Both the position numbers and the translations under genes were made by a program. From Hymenopellis radicata (taxonomy: Eukaryota > Basidiomycota > Agaricomycetes > Agaricales > Physalacriaceae), in assembly GCA_015501595.1 (NCBI GenBank), contig JADNRX010000122.1, positions 1-64,000 on the forward strand: a stretch of 64,000 bases of DNA, in the 5' to 3' direction. Shown one piece after another: positions 36,828 through 48,884 of this stretch. Position 1 is the first letter of the stretch. Every line of letters begins with the position of its first letter. Below the pieces are notes generated by a model. The model did not search any database, was not told where the DNA came from, and saw only the letters and a list, made by a program, of their open reading frames with translations.

Positions 36828-38565
36828 TCAACTGGGAACTGCGAAAACCACATTATTGCCTCCAACGTTTTCAGTCAAAGCCGATGTGACCCGGATAGTG
36901 AGGTCCATCCCATTGTCAAACAGTGCATTAAAGATAGACCTTTCCTCCTCATTGAAAACCCTTTCCGACTCATTGAAGATATCTGGGACGGACCCCGCAG
37001 CATCCCGATATATGCTGTGCTTCCTGAGATACCCTGCATGCCACAGCAAAGTGGCATGTCCTAAGCCTTGCCAGTCCGACTATATCATCCCCTTCCCAAC
37101 GGTCCTTGAGCGTGTAAGCAAAACTGCCAACAGGCCCAAAATAGTGTAGGTTCGACGGGTCACGGTGATTATACACCCGAATGAAGAGAGACGAAAGGAG
37201 GGGAAGAAAGGTGACAGTTACCCTCGGTACGACCTCGAGGGATTTCACGATCGCCACTATTTGGTCACGGTCGCTAGCATCCGTCTGTTCGTCGATGAAC
37301 ACTGTTAGGTTGAGTAAGGTGAGACTATGTGTCTGGGAAAGGATAGAATGGACATGTTCGGGTGAGCTAGCAAGGGGCCCATAGGTAAGCGAGAGGCTGG
37401 TGAGAGCGCTCAAACAACTGGAGCGAATGAGTAATTTTTTGAATGAATGCAGGATATCGTAATGAAGATAGGCCTCCCGTAGACGAGGAAGCGTGAGAGC
37501 TTCGATAACGGGCACCGATGCGCAATGGAGCCTCCGCATATTTGAGCAGGTGATCGGGGTGTACGGTGATTCGCCCTCGTCGTCTTCCAAATCCCAGGAA
37601 GGTAGAGCGAGGGCCTCAAGCGATGGACACAGTCCAATCAGACGCATGCATGCTCTGCGCTCTTCCTCGCCTCCATGGACGCCCAGCCAAGAAAGGTCTA
37701 GCTCCGTGATTTGGTCCCACGGAAGGTCGACGACCAGTGGAGTTCCTTGACCAAGAGTCAATCGCGTAAGACGAGGAAACTCTCCGAAGACGGACATCGG
37801 CTGTTCCTCCCGCTCGAGTGGAGCAAGAAAAAGGGCCAACGACTCAAGGCGAGGCAGCCGATTATGAAGTGGCGCGTAGAGTATATCCCAACCCCCCCGT
37901 GTATACGATAAACGTGCCTTCCGCCAGCGGTGCGATTCGGTGAAGACAATGTCGAAGATGCGCTTTAGGATCGAGGATTAGAGGTCCGAGTATCTGATAT
38001 GTCGTCGCTCAGAGATACGTCTAGTGGTCCCTGACGGGAACGCTGAATAACTGTCTCCAAGCGCTGTACATCTGCCTCCTGCTGCGCTCCTTGCGGAAAA
38101 CGAATATCCATAGCCGACCAAAACGAGTGAAGGGACAAAGCGACGTTTCGCCATCTCTGGCAGACGTGGCTGAGCTGCCATATGGACCCAGACGCGTCGA
38201 ACGCGTTGAAATCGGAGGCACTAGAAAGCGTGTACAGGAATATTTCCGACCAGATTTCCGAGGGGAACGCACGATGCAAGGAAATGAGGTTGCTGTACTT
38301 CCTGTGAACGCGTGTTAACCTCTCTCGCTCTTCCTCCATCGACCTGAGGGCCTCCCGAAGGGATGCCACTTTGGAATCAATGGATGACATGTCGTCGGAG
38401 ACAGTGGGTAAGATGGTGTGTCGGATGTGCGAGATCTCCTCGTCCTTCGCTGGGAAATTCGAGGTACGGAGTTAGTCTCGTAAACCGACTCAACGAGAGA
38501 CGATGGGATACTCACGATCGTCTCTTAGTAAGTAGAGTCTGGAACCTATGTGGGGGGTACCTCAT
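36828..38565 (-). CDS. F-box protein with frameshifts
   Basis: Exon 1 starts at 38565 and is followed by a 66-bp intron. The long second part begins KDEEISHIRHTILPTVSDDM and contains a coiled-coil segment, then the F-box HRAFPSEIWSEIFLYTLSSA (LSHVCQRWRNVALSLHSFW). A leucine-rich C-terminal region follows (LTRLTLGQG, ITELDLSWL, LTSLSLTYG). The layout is the common agaricomycete F-box type. The frame slips near 38552-38557 (a G run in exon 1), near 37978 and near 37060, so no single frame covers the protein. Beyond the last slip it ends with NEEERSIFNALFDNGMDLTI. Either a decaying paralogue or more base-calling indels. Confidence 0.8.
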
Positions 38566-39846
38566 AGGCTCACTTCGGAGTTTCAAAATTGTAGGTGCCG
38601 AACCCTAACCCCAGAGCTTGCCGTCGGACCGGACACCTCCGAGTAGAGCTCGCATGTCGTCGCGGTAGTTTTCCTCGAATTCACCGCCTAGAGTACCCTA
38701 CACTGGCAGTTCTAATTCTATGGTCTTTCATCGATCTCATTCCTTCAAATTTAGACGTGTTCGGTGTATAATCAAGAATCGGTAGTATGATTGTAGGGAT
38801 ATGGTAGGGAGCTGAGTGGTAACGCGTAGGATGGACTTGGGATGGCGTAGAAACGGTGCTGGGCGCGTAGTTTGCCCAAGGGCTCTATAACACGACCGGC
38901 GGTGGATACCACTCGAGGCTGTATGTTGCCGGGAGTGAATAACTTCTGGGGATCTGCCACAGTAGCAAAAAAATGATATACAGCCAAACGTACTGTCTAC
39001 GGGAGGAGGTGCTGTATCGCGTATCAATCAGCGATGAGTGGATGAGATGAGAGAGCGAGCGATGAGGATCCGATCGTCAAATGCGTCCTAATCGGGCCAC
39101 GGACATCTCCGAGTGCGACAACCCGAGGTGCCATCCTGCCGTTTCGAACTCCGAAGTGACCCTCTGAAGGTACCCCCCCATAGGCTCAAGACTAGTACGG
39201 AGTCGCTCAAGAAGCACAGAGCTCTGGTATTCCTCTTCGTGGTGGAGACTCCGTCTGGCGAAAGCACCACAATTCGTGCATTGGGACGCAATCTGCTGCA
39301 TCCCGGACGCAGGCCGACTCGAACAGCAGGAAATTTGCCTACTGAAAGAAATAGTAAGTACGTGTTTTTAAAGGCGTAAATAGCACCTAGATGCCCTATG
39401 AGATGGAGGATTCTTGCACTGATAGACGGCTCTGGCGGGCGCGTCGGAGAGTCCAACGACGCCGCTGAAGATGCTGGTTTGAAAGAAACACTTTTGGTGA
39501 TCGACCACTGGTACGTAACTAATTTACCATGCAATGAAACTTTATACATTGAGACTTGGCTCGAGTTCACCCTTGCTCCCCATGAGAACTGTTCTACAGA
39601 TACAGAGAGATTTCGACAAGAAGATCAAAAGCATTATAGGATTATTTAAATGGGTAAAAGTACAATCGATCCATGTGGGGTATGTAGAGATGGTATAGTC
39701 GTAAAACAACAAATTAAGCATCTAAAAGAAGGAAAAAGCCCAAGTGAGTACCACATGATGTGCGCCGTAACACGACTCACACAATTCAATAATAAGAAAG
39801 AACGCTGAGCGCAGCCTGGATCAACTTGTGAGCAATTACGAAGAAT
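38566..39846. other. Intergenic region with unassigned frames
   Basis: Minus-strand frames at 39077-39301 and 39088-39570 are open but show no recognisable domain. I see nothing else to support a gene. Confidence 0.4.
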
Positions 39847-40506
39847 TCAGACTAGAACACGTACATCAGCCTCGTCGTCCCATGGTTTGATGCCTTGTTC
39901 CATCAAGAGGTCGACATCACCCTCCGCGTAGCCGTACGGTCCGACGATGCTCTCAACAGACTCGTCATCCGACGAGGACCATTCAAACGCGACACTCCCG
40001 TCGCTCTGGCGCACACGCACTTTGAAGCCCTGCGTATCCGGCTCGTAGGCCCCGCTCTGCTTGACGGCCGTCATCCGCTCCACGAGCTTGTCCACGTCCG
40101 TCTCTTTGCCCGCCGCCTGGCGTCGCTTAGCAAGTGCCTGCGCCTTCTTCTTCGACGGTCCCAGATATTCGAGGCAGTGCGAGTACCAGCAGGTTCCGTC
40201 AAGGAACTTGCAGTCGCCCATGATGAAATGATAGCAGACATTCTTTTTTCTGTTGAAGAGATGATGAGTCTCATACATAATATTCCTCGACAATGTAGGC
40301 AAAACTCACCGCGAATCGGGAATGCTGGCCGTGTCAGCAAAGTGGCGATAGTAGCAATAACCCGTTCGGAAACACCCTTCGTGGTTGAAGTAGCCGCAAG
40401 CGGGGCGAGTGCTGTCCTCCTTTTTGGGGCGCGGACGCGTCGACTTGCGGTTGTTCCGGCGGTTGCCATTGGCGGCTTTCGGGACGGGCACGGTGGCGTT
40501 GGGCAT
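39847..40506 (-). CDS. CCCH zinc-finger protein with two fingers
   Basis: Exon 1 (40506-40310) and exon 2 (40249-39847), with a 60-bp intron, encode 199 aa. Finger 1 is C-x7-C-x5-C-x3-H in CGYFNHEGCFRTGYCYYRH. Finger 2 is C-x7-C-x6-C-x3-H in CYHFIMGDCKFLDGTCWYSH, encoded just after the splice junction. A basic start (NRRNNRKSTRPRPKK) precedes the fingers. A basic linker and an acidic tail (EWSSSDDESVESI, DDEADVRVLV) follow. CCCH pairs of this kind usually bind RNA, and some members are ubiquitin ligases, but no RING is present. Function beyond RNA binding is not claimed. Intact. Confidence 0.85.
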
Positions 40507-42090
40507 GACGGGATGAGGGGCGAAGAGGACAGAAGAAGGCCCGTATTATAGCACCTGCGTGCTAACAAAGGATGCCCAAAAGGCAGCCTTTCGATGAAAG
40601 ACTTGAAAAGTTGTTGAAAAAGTCATGGTGTGCTTATCCCTTTGTGTCACGATTGCGTGTTCAGGGCTGGGTACAATTTTTGCCGCCGGAGTTCGAATTG
40701 GAGGCAAACACTTCAATGTCAACCTTCAAGCTCAGAAATCCACAAAGGCAAAAGGGAATTCAGTCGAGTGAAATGGTAGCTATCAAAGGTACACCGGTGA
40801 CCGAAATCAACCAATTGAATTTACTGAGAAGCGCGTTCACGTTCAATTGCACAGCGAACAGAAAATCTCATTCTTATTCGCGTAAAGACCAGTCGCGCCA
40901 CCTGTCAACTAGGAGCCAGAACCCATTGGTATCCCAACCAAACCATCTCCAGTCTTTTTGGCGGCTTTTAGACTCTGGTGTCGAGTTGACGTGTAAATGC
41001 AACATCTACGTCAAGCTGGAATAGAGTAGGTCATGACGTCCAGAACTGTTGCGATAATGATGATAAAATAGAGACCTTCAAGACCCGCAGGCTCACTGAG
41101 CCACAGCCTGCGAATGCAGTAAAAGTGCTCTCCAGAGGGATGATGATTAAGGAGGGTAAGTGAGGATCAGAATATAGCATGCTGCATGGTAGTAATCCAA
41201 ACTGCGAGGATGCTTTTGAGAACGCCAAAAGGTTCAGGGCAGGAACACCGCTAGCCAGTCAGATTGGTGGCAGTGCCTAGGCCAGGACACGACGGCAGGA
41301 ATCCAATCCCGGGAATAGAGTCCCGCGATGAACCTATTCAAAAAGCTCTCGACCGTACCGCTCGCAGGACAGGCCATATGGAACGTCAATAGAGGCATGC
41401 ACGATAACCGCGGAGTTGTCATGTCGATCGACACCCCCTAGCTGCCATCGCCTCAGCTCACTTTTAATTTATGACCACCACCACCACCACCACCACAAAC
41501 CACGAGCTCCCTTCATGGCGATGGTCCTCTCCTTCTCAGTCTTTCGACTGAACGACCCCGCGCCTGGGATGGCGAGTCCCGAGCCGCCCGCCCTCCGTAT
41601 GCGGCGGCGCAATCACCAACGCTCGCGCTCCCCGTGCACCGGCATGCTGTGTGCCTCGCTCAACCTCACACGGCCAGCCACAGCCGAGTCGCAGTGCCCC
41701 CACCACCCCCACCCCCATAAGCGATCTCTCTTTCAGGATGATTCGCATTATGCACATACACCCATGCGCCGGCCAACTCGGAGTTGGGAGGTGCAGACCC
41801 ATTGCGCAGGATATCGGACCTCGGAAGCAGATATCGCCTCATGCAGAAACACATGGGTTATCCAAGAGGAGGAGGACGATGAATGGCAGGAGGAATGATG
41901 ATGATTCGCGCAGTTTTTAATATCAACGATGGAAAGGCCTCTCTTTTTCTCTTTTATTAGGTATTGTAAGTCCCTTGTTCGACCACAGACAGCCAGAGAG
42001 TTTCATACCCTTGAACACACATAGTTATATCCCGTTTAGTCACGGATTTGTAGTACTTTCCTTAATCTTCAATCAGGTCTCGTCTCAGCG
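40507..42090. other. Intergenic region with ACC microsatellite
   Basis: A (ACC)n tract lies at 41474-41496. A plus-strand frame at 40572-41024 (150 codons, divergent from the CCCH gene) is open but unrecognised. The rest is His/Pro/Arg-rich by composition. Confidence 0.45.
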
Positions 42091-42117
42091 AAAGGGCTAG
42101 CCAAGCGTACCTGGACC

Positions 42118-42697
42118 GTGTCAACGTATCAACTCGCGTGCGGATCCATAGGCAATCACATCCTTGACAAGGCGCGTCGCGATCGGGGCACCCAGGAACA
42201 ACTTGCCAGAGCCCGCAATGTCTCAGTGCCCGACAACAAGGAGGGTCTTGCCCATCTAGTCCAAGATGTTCTCGGTTTCTTCGCCTTCGGTCCTTCGGTC
42301 CTTCACGTCCCCTCATTCTCAGCGCTCGCTTCGAACCTTCCCTCGTCAACCTCTGCACCAACTTACCATCCTCTCCCTCGCGCCTTGTCGTCCATCAGCA
42401 CCAAGCTAGGGCCGCCATCAACTGAAGACCAAGTAGAAAAACAACATCTGGGATTTGTGGAACGTCGCAGATTGGTACATAGAAATGGTTCATCATAGCG
42501 AGGCAAATCCGGCGGGACGACGAATGAGGGAGAGCGGTGCACCCAGACAATTCATAGCACCGGTTTTGTATATCCAGACAACGCCGTTTAAACGCGACGC
42601 GTCGCTATTGAATACCTCAGAAAAGGTAACCCAGACCTGGATCGAAAGAGCGTGCCATGGGCATGTTGGGGTTAATACCACACCTCAGGAAGCCTAG
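42118..42697 (+). pseudogene. Decayed gene Y beside centrin, copy 2
   Basis: Pieces match the copy at 19888-20400: LVQDVLGFFAF, PSFSALASNLPSSTSAP, SISTKLGPPSTED, then VADWYIEMVHHSEANP and APVLYIQTTPFKRDASLLNT, ending TTPQEA. Here the VADWYIEM segment is better preserved, but the frame changes near 42460, so no continuous protein results. Family not recognised. Confidence 0.5.
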
Positions 42698-42999
42698 TCG
42701 CACGGTAATGAACGCTTTTCGCGACATAAGGGTGTAGGAGGACGGCCTTCGGGAGGATGCACTAGAGTTAAGTTTTCAGTTCGGATTTACTAACGAACAA
42801 TCTATACTTTATGATCATGAGCGGCATACTATGAATGTGAAAGCTTCCTCGGACTATAGGCAAATGAAATGCAATGATATTCGTGTTGATGGTACAAATT
42901 GCAATGAAAGGGTAAACCTAGAGCAGATATAAGCAAAGGATTACGATGCGAAGGGAGTCGGCCTACTGCTAGTAAGGGCATGGGTAAATGAGAAGGTGA

Positions 43000-43590
43000 T
43001 CATGCATCGTCTTGCATGATGGCGTAAAATTCTTGCTCGCTGATCTCGCCGTCCTGGTCTAGATCAAATTCTTCTATCATAGCTTGCCTGAAGACGCGTT
43101 AAAAGTGTCAAATGAATGTAGGCAACATACAACTCGTCGTCCTCAAGGCGGTCGCCAATCTCCTTGGCCACTCGCCGCAGATTTCGCAGGCTGATCTTGC
43201 CAGTATTATCGTCGTCAAACAGCTTAAACGCGCGCCTCAAGTCGTCCATGGGATCGCGCGCCAATATTCGCTCGCTCACTGCTCCTCATTAGAACGCGAC
43301 AAAGGCAGGTATAGCGGCCACTCACTTATTTTCGCGAAATCTTCGAATTCCATTAGGCCATGCCCGCCCTTGTCGTTGTCACGCAGCACTTTGAGGACTT
43401 CTGCCTTTTTCATGTCGAAGCCGAGGGCGCGCATCGCGACTTTGAGCTCGTGGTAGTCGACGGCGCCGTCCTTGTCCGTGTCGAATAGCTCAAACGCCTC
43501 TTTGATTTCCTGTTTCTGCTCGTCGGATATCTCTGGACGGCTGTGGGTGCGTCGCTTGGCTTTCTGCGCGGCGGCAGAGGTTCCGTACAT
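43000..43590 (-). CDS. CDC31: Centrin (CDC31), intact copy
   Basis: Exons 43590-43326, 43278-43131 and 43087-43000, with introns of 47 and 43 bp, encode 166 aa, the usual centrin length. The basic N-terminus [20 protein letters not shown] leads into EF hand 1 ([12 protein letters not shown]), a degenerate EF hand 2, EF hand 3 ([12 protein letters not shown]) and EF hand 4 ([12 protein letters not shown]). The terminal YAIMQDDA is present, unlike in copy 1. Centrins bind calcium and act at the spindle pole body, and they are partners of Sac3/TREX-2 and Rad4-type complexes. The intron positions are identical to copy 1, so duplication was at DNA level. This is the only copy in the window that reads through to a normal end. 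Confidence 0.95.
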
Positions 43591-43749
43591 GGTGGTTGTG
43601 GTCGCGTTCCCGATAAGGCAATCGTCTCTTTCAGACCTGCCACCAGCACCGATCCCTCCCGCAATTTCTACCATAGCTGGGACCGACGAGGAAATATTCG
43701 TCAGGTTGATGTCGCCAATACGGAACCTCATTTGCGACTTCCAGCCGGT

Positions 43750-45500
43750 GATGACTTGCAGTACGTTTTCGTTTGGGCATCCATAATGCCTTCATATTGA
43801 TCTCCCCCATAGCTCATAGCGGGGCACTTTTCTCAGTGGTTTTATACTCTCCATTCCATTGTCCCGCGATACATATTCATCATTAGTACCGCAAATTTCG
43901 CTATGTCTGGGATTGGCGGGGAAATATTCGTCAGGAAATGGCCGAGAACCAATCGCGACACCAAATGACTTCTCTGTTCCCGTCTTCCATGAACCCGCGA
44001 CAGAGATCATTCTCCGAAGGAACTCCTCCGCGAATAGGCGTGTCAGCTTTACCCAAAATATTAATGGAAGGCGTTTCGCCCACGATATCGATCCAATAGG
44101 AATTGTCGTCCTTACGAAATGACCGTGGAATGGAGGGGAGGAAATAGGCACTGTGCGGTGTCCAGCGCGTTGAAATGCATTGCAGTAAGCGCATCGTTTT
44201 GGCAACACGCCTCTGTAGTAACGTCAGCTCTGCACCAGCAAACATCTGTTCGTCCGTCCGCGCCATCCATTTGGATTCCGGATTCCGGCTTAACGCCCTT
44301 CGTTGACTGCTCCGTCCTCATTCAAATGCAGCGGTCCCAAACATCACCACCACAAGATAGCTTTCCCTCAGGAGTCAATATCGCTCCCGGGATATTCGGT
44401 CACCGGTACGGCGCTTTTTGTGTATATGATTCATGCGCTCATGAGGCACACGCAAAGTCAACAAATCCTAGTTCAAAACCGACCAGCTTCTTCGTCTTCG
44501 TTACCGATCTCTTCTTTGACGCGCCCCAGCGCGTGTCTGGCGAATTTGGCAAATTCGGGTCATCAAGGCGTGTCTGACATTTAACTTGGAGTACGTTTTC
44601 ATTTGGGCATCCATAATGCCTTTATATTGATCTCCTCCAAGTAGGTCACTTTCCTCAGTGGTTTTATGCTCTACTTTCCATTTTCCTGGCCTGCATGCTC
44701 CTCCCTAGCCCTCGGGGGGTTTGCGGCCAAGTAACGGCGGGTTTTTTGTAGTAAGCTGTGCGCAGATTCCCTTGCTCCACCAAACATCTGCTCATTCTTC
44801 CTCTAGATTATAGATATAGATTAACTGTCAATGGCAATCTATGACAGTACATCCCAGTTGAATTCATGCCAGGCTTTAGTTTTGCTGTCCGACCGCAAGA
44901 GTATCCGAACACGGTACACATTCATCATCAGGATGCTCGGCCCTATATCAATAACTGAAAACCAATCGCGACAGCAAATTGCTGCTCTGTTGCCATCTTT
45001 TCGACAGATACCACTGTCTCGTAGGAACTGCTTCGATTTCTGGACCACCATAAACGAATAGGCGTGTCAGCTTTACCATGGAAGAAAAATCTTTCCAGCA
45101 CCGCCGCGAAGTCGATGCGTTATACCGCACATCATGAAGATATCCTATTGACTGTGTTTTTATTTGGTACAGCACGACCCTTTGCCTGCGATATCTAATG
45201 CGCTGACTAATGCTCTAAATCGCGGTGGAATGACGGTTTACGAGGGAAAGAAATCGGTGTATGCTATTCCCAGCGCGTCGAAATTCATTGCAGTAAGCAC
45301 ATCGCCTCGACAACCCGCGTCTGTAGTAGCCTCGGCCCTGTTTATAACCGCCACCATATCTTTGGGATTGAAACCGCCATTTGATGCGTTACAGCGCGAT
45401 GTAAGCTTTGCGGGGAGTACACTTACTGAACAGGTACCCTCTTACTTGACTACCAACGATGTGGTGCCTTTTGCCCGGGGCACGACCGTGGACGACGAAT
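43750..45500. repeat. Imperfect tandem repeat in centrin/DUF6535 interval
   Basis: Two successive units carry the same landmarks. First, TTTGGGCATCCATAATGCC with CTCAGTGGTTTTAT, at about 43770-43850 and 44605-44675. Second, GAATAGGCGTGTCAGCTTTACC at about 44033 and 45057. The left arm has one such unit (reverse complement around 18440-18530). Frames differ between units, so it looks non-coding or decayed. Confidence 0.65.
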
Positions 45501-45617
45501 CCCACGATGTAGTAGCACATGCGGTGAGTTCTGTTACAGGTTCAATGAGATCACGGAATAACAACAGGGCCATGCAGCTTCTGTCAAACACCTTGCTTTC
45601 CCACTAGCAGCACGCCC

Positions 45618-48600
45618 ATGCCAATCCACGAAGTGTCCAGCGACGGGCAGGAAATACCTGCGGGTGGGTCTGCTCCCGGCCCCGCCATTGTGGAGGACGT
45701 GCCAATGCAGGCCGAAGACATCCAGCCAAGTCGTGCACCTGTACTTCAACCCGCGCCGCCCACGAAAACGTTCTTTGGGCTGGCGCAGGATGCCGGAAGG
45801 CAGGGCTTTTCGCGGCCTGCTTTCAATGATGACTATGTGGCGTGGTTGCCAGAAGATCCTTACGGCCAGGAAACCGCGCCCAATGCGAGAGCTTGGCGTG
45901 TCTATGTTGAAGAAGCCGCCGCCTTCGACGAAAACTTGGTTGGCCAATCCCGTGATGGTCTGGATGTAATGCTGGTATTCGTATGTACCAAGCTCGTCGT
46001 TGAACATCGTTACTGAGTAGACTTACTAGGCCGGTCTCTTCTCTGCCGTGGTCACATCGTTCCTCGTACAGGTTTCACAGAACCTTCAGGCGGACTTTTC
46101 GGAAATGTCCGCTCTCCTCCTCCACGATCTTCTCGTTGTTCAACTTGCCATGGTTGATGGTAGTACGACGGTGAATGTTACGACTCCTTCCATCAACCCC
46201 GCCCAAAAATTCGAGCCTGATGTGATCGACGTCTGGATCAACGGATTGTGGGTCGTCAGTCTCACCACCAGCCTTGTCGTTGCTCTCGCCGCCGTCCTGG
46301 TGAAACAATGGTTGCACCGGTACACGACTTTCCGTTCTGGTACACCGGGGCTTCGCAGCCACGTCCGCCAGTTTCGCTTCATGGGCCTTGAGAAATGGCG
46401 TGTCCTTATCATCATCGGGATGCTCCCCATCATCATGCACATCTCCCTCCTGCTCTTCTTCACCGGCCTCGCCCTTTTCTATGTCCCATTACACGTCTCG
46501 CTCGCATGGGCTGTTGGCTCAGTCACGGTCGTTGTCTCTGTGCTCTACCTTGTCAGCAGTACAATTCCGATTGTCTTTCCGCAATGTCCCTACCAGACAC
46601 CGCTGACCGACTTCATTCATGATGTTTATCGAGCTGTCCGGTTCGCTGTTCATCCCATTATTATTAAACAACTCTGGCGGAAAACCGTTCGTCATTGTTT
46701 CGTGGCGTGGTGTGGCATCCGCAAGCTGCCCATTCCACCAGAACACCAGTCTTTCACAGATATGTATACTCCATGGGAACCGCAGCCTTCAACCACCGCT
46801 TCGGTGGTGTTGCAGTACCTGTCCAAGTCGTTGTCCCAACTAGAGTCCGACGCAGTCCGAGACGCGCATGATACTCTCTGCGTCGATGCTCTCGACTGGT
46901 TGTATCAGATGTCGTCAAATCCCACTGTCCATTCTCTTGTCTTACAGGGTATCAGTGGTCTTCCTCTCGCATCGCGCTCTTATGCTACGACGAAATGGAG
47001 TGGTGCCTTGAACATGCAGAGCCAACGCGATCAACTAATCCAAGAAGCTCGCAAATTGCCCGGCCAGCCATGGGTGCTGGAGCGCCTGTGTCGCTCTTAT
47101 GTGTTCCTTCGAACGGACAATGACAAAGAAGTAGCAGAGGACTTTAGCCCAACCCAAAACGACTCGGACAGCGATTGGGATCCACGTATCAAAGCTGCGA
47201 GTTGGTTTGCCGCTAGCCGAAGTCCGGGGATGTTCTATTGGTTCGATAATTCCGAGACTTTGCCCTTATTCGCCAGCCACTCCGACGTGCTCATGCATCC
47301 TTTCATTTGGGAACACACAGTCCTTCGTTTGCTCAACCCTTATTATCCCCTCCTCAGGCTGTCAGTGACGGATGTTCATTGGCTCAATTCCTATACACAG
47401 TCATCATTCCACCACCTGCCACTAGTCCCAATGAGTCGTTGATAACGGGTACACAAGCTGTCTGGACTCGCTTTCAACCGAAAATCTGGGATACTCTTCT
47501 CAGATGGCCCGTCTTGGCGGACTATGAGAGGTACCCAGTCGAGTCTATGCCTTCGTATCGCAGATTATTGATAGTTGCTGGGAAACTGGCCCTTCATCAT
47601 GTTCAGCACCACGACCACTTCACAATTGGCCGATCTGTCGAGCTCCTTGCTTGCGCTGTGAGGCTCATTGCAGATACTTATGTGATAGCCACTGATGGAG
47701 CCCATTGGACAGTGGATTTCAACTTTTTGTGTAGTGTTATCACAGTGATTCAAGATCCATCCGTCACTTCCTTACGGTCGCAAGAGAACGGTGACCCCCC
47801 GTTATACTTATCTTGCCTGTCCAACATTCAAGAATTTTACTCTTTCTCTTCCTTGATGCCTGAATTCCACTTTCCGAGGCTTGGATTCCTTCTCCAAACC
47901 TGGGCGGGTTTCTATGACTCCCTGCAATATGATTCTGACATTCGAGAGACCCCACAGTCAAACCTCCGGATGCCCATGGACATAATGGCCAATGCACTGT
48001 CTCATGGTCATGAGGAAGCATACAGAATCTTCAGGGATGAAGGGTGGATGGGGATCATCTTCACGGAATGGGTGATATGTGGCGGCTGGATGCCAGTGTG
48101 TGATGATTTCAACCTCGGGCCGAATCGGGTTATCGTGGGCTGTCTCGAGGGTCTTTATACTCTGACACTGGACTCAAACCATCGCAAATTCTGCGAATAT
48201 CTTCACCAACCGCAACAACTTGTACTCGGTTTCATGCTGATCATTGCAGCAAGCACCTCGGACCCAGAGATGGCTCTAGAAGACTCCCGAGACCTTGTCG
48301 TACGCCTGGCTGTATGCCTGGCTAAAATATGCCCAACTCATACATCATGGAGAGACTGTGATACGGAACTGAAAGCCATCCTTGCATGGGCCCGAATATC
48401 GTACGCAGAGATATCTCTATTCCCGTGGCCACGCTCGTTACAGAGCCTCTCTGCCACAGCGGCATTCCGCAAATATCCCTTGGTAGAATGGACTGCACGC
48501 CGGCTTTCTTCTTGGAGCATGGCAAAATGTCTGGAAATAGGCCTGGAAACGCTGCACACGGTCTTGGAAAATGCTGAACATGTCAGTCCATTACTCTTAG

Positions 48601-48743
48601 ACACGAAGGACACACAGTTTACTGACGAATCCCTCACGCAGGTCGAAGGAGTCTTGATCCCTGACCTTGAGACTCGGACAAGCATTCATGCAGCCTTACC
48701 GGCGGAAGAATCCCAGTTATCATCAACATCGGACGGAGATTGA
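45618..48743 (+). CDS. DUF6535 membrane protein, copy with one frameshift
   Basis: Exon 1 is 45618-45980 (121 codons), exon 2 starts at 46030, and a 60-bp in-frame intron lies at 48582-48641 before the last exon (48642-48743). The DUF6535 signature (AWRVYVEEAAAFDENLVG), four membrane segments and the C-terminal EAYRIFRDEGWMGIIFTEWV match the intact copy. Four Cs at 47347-47350, where the intact copy has five, shift the frame near residue 560, so a truncated product ends at 47442 unless the base is a calling error. Everything downstream to the stop is open in the shifted frame. It starts about 2 kb from the divergent intact centrin. Confidence 0.85.
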
Positions 48744-48884
48744 TGTGCGGTCACGGTGTGCATAGTACGCGTCGCGAGACCTTCATTCTAAGGATCACAG
48801 ACTCTAGGAATAATCTGCAGTCCAGCGAAACGTAATCGTACGTATCCAGACGTTGAAATGTAGTACTAGCTAGTTCATTCGTGT

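Noticed and set aside
39895..40551. 218-codon plus-strand frame
   Set aside because: Antisense to the two-finger CCCH protein.
41474..41496. (ACC)n as part of a coding His/Thr repeat
   Set aside because: The surrounding frame has no homology or splice support; treated as a plain microsatellite.
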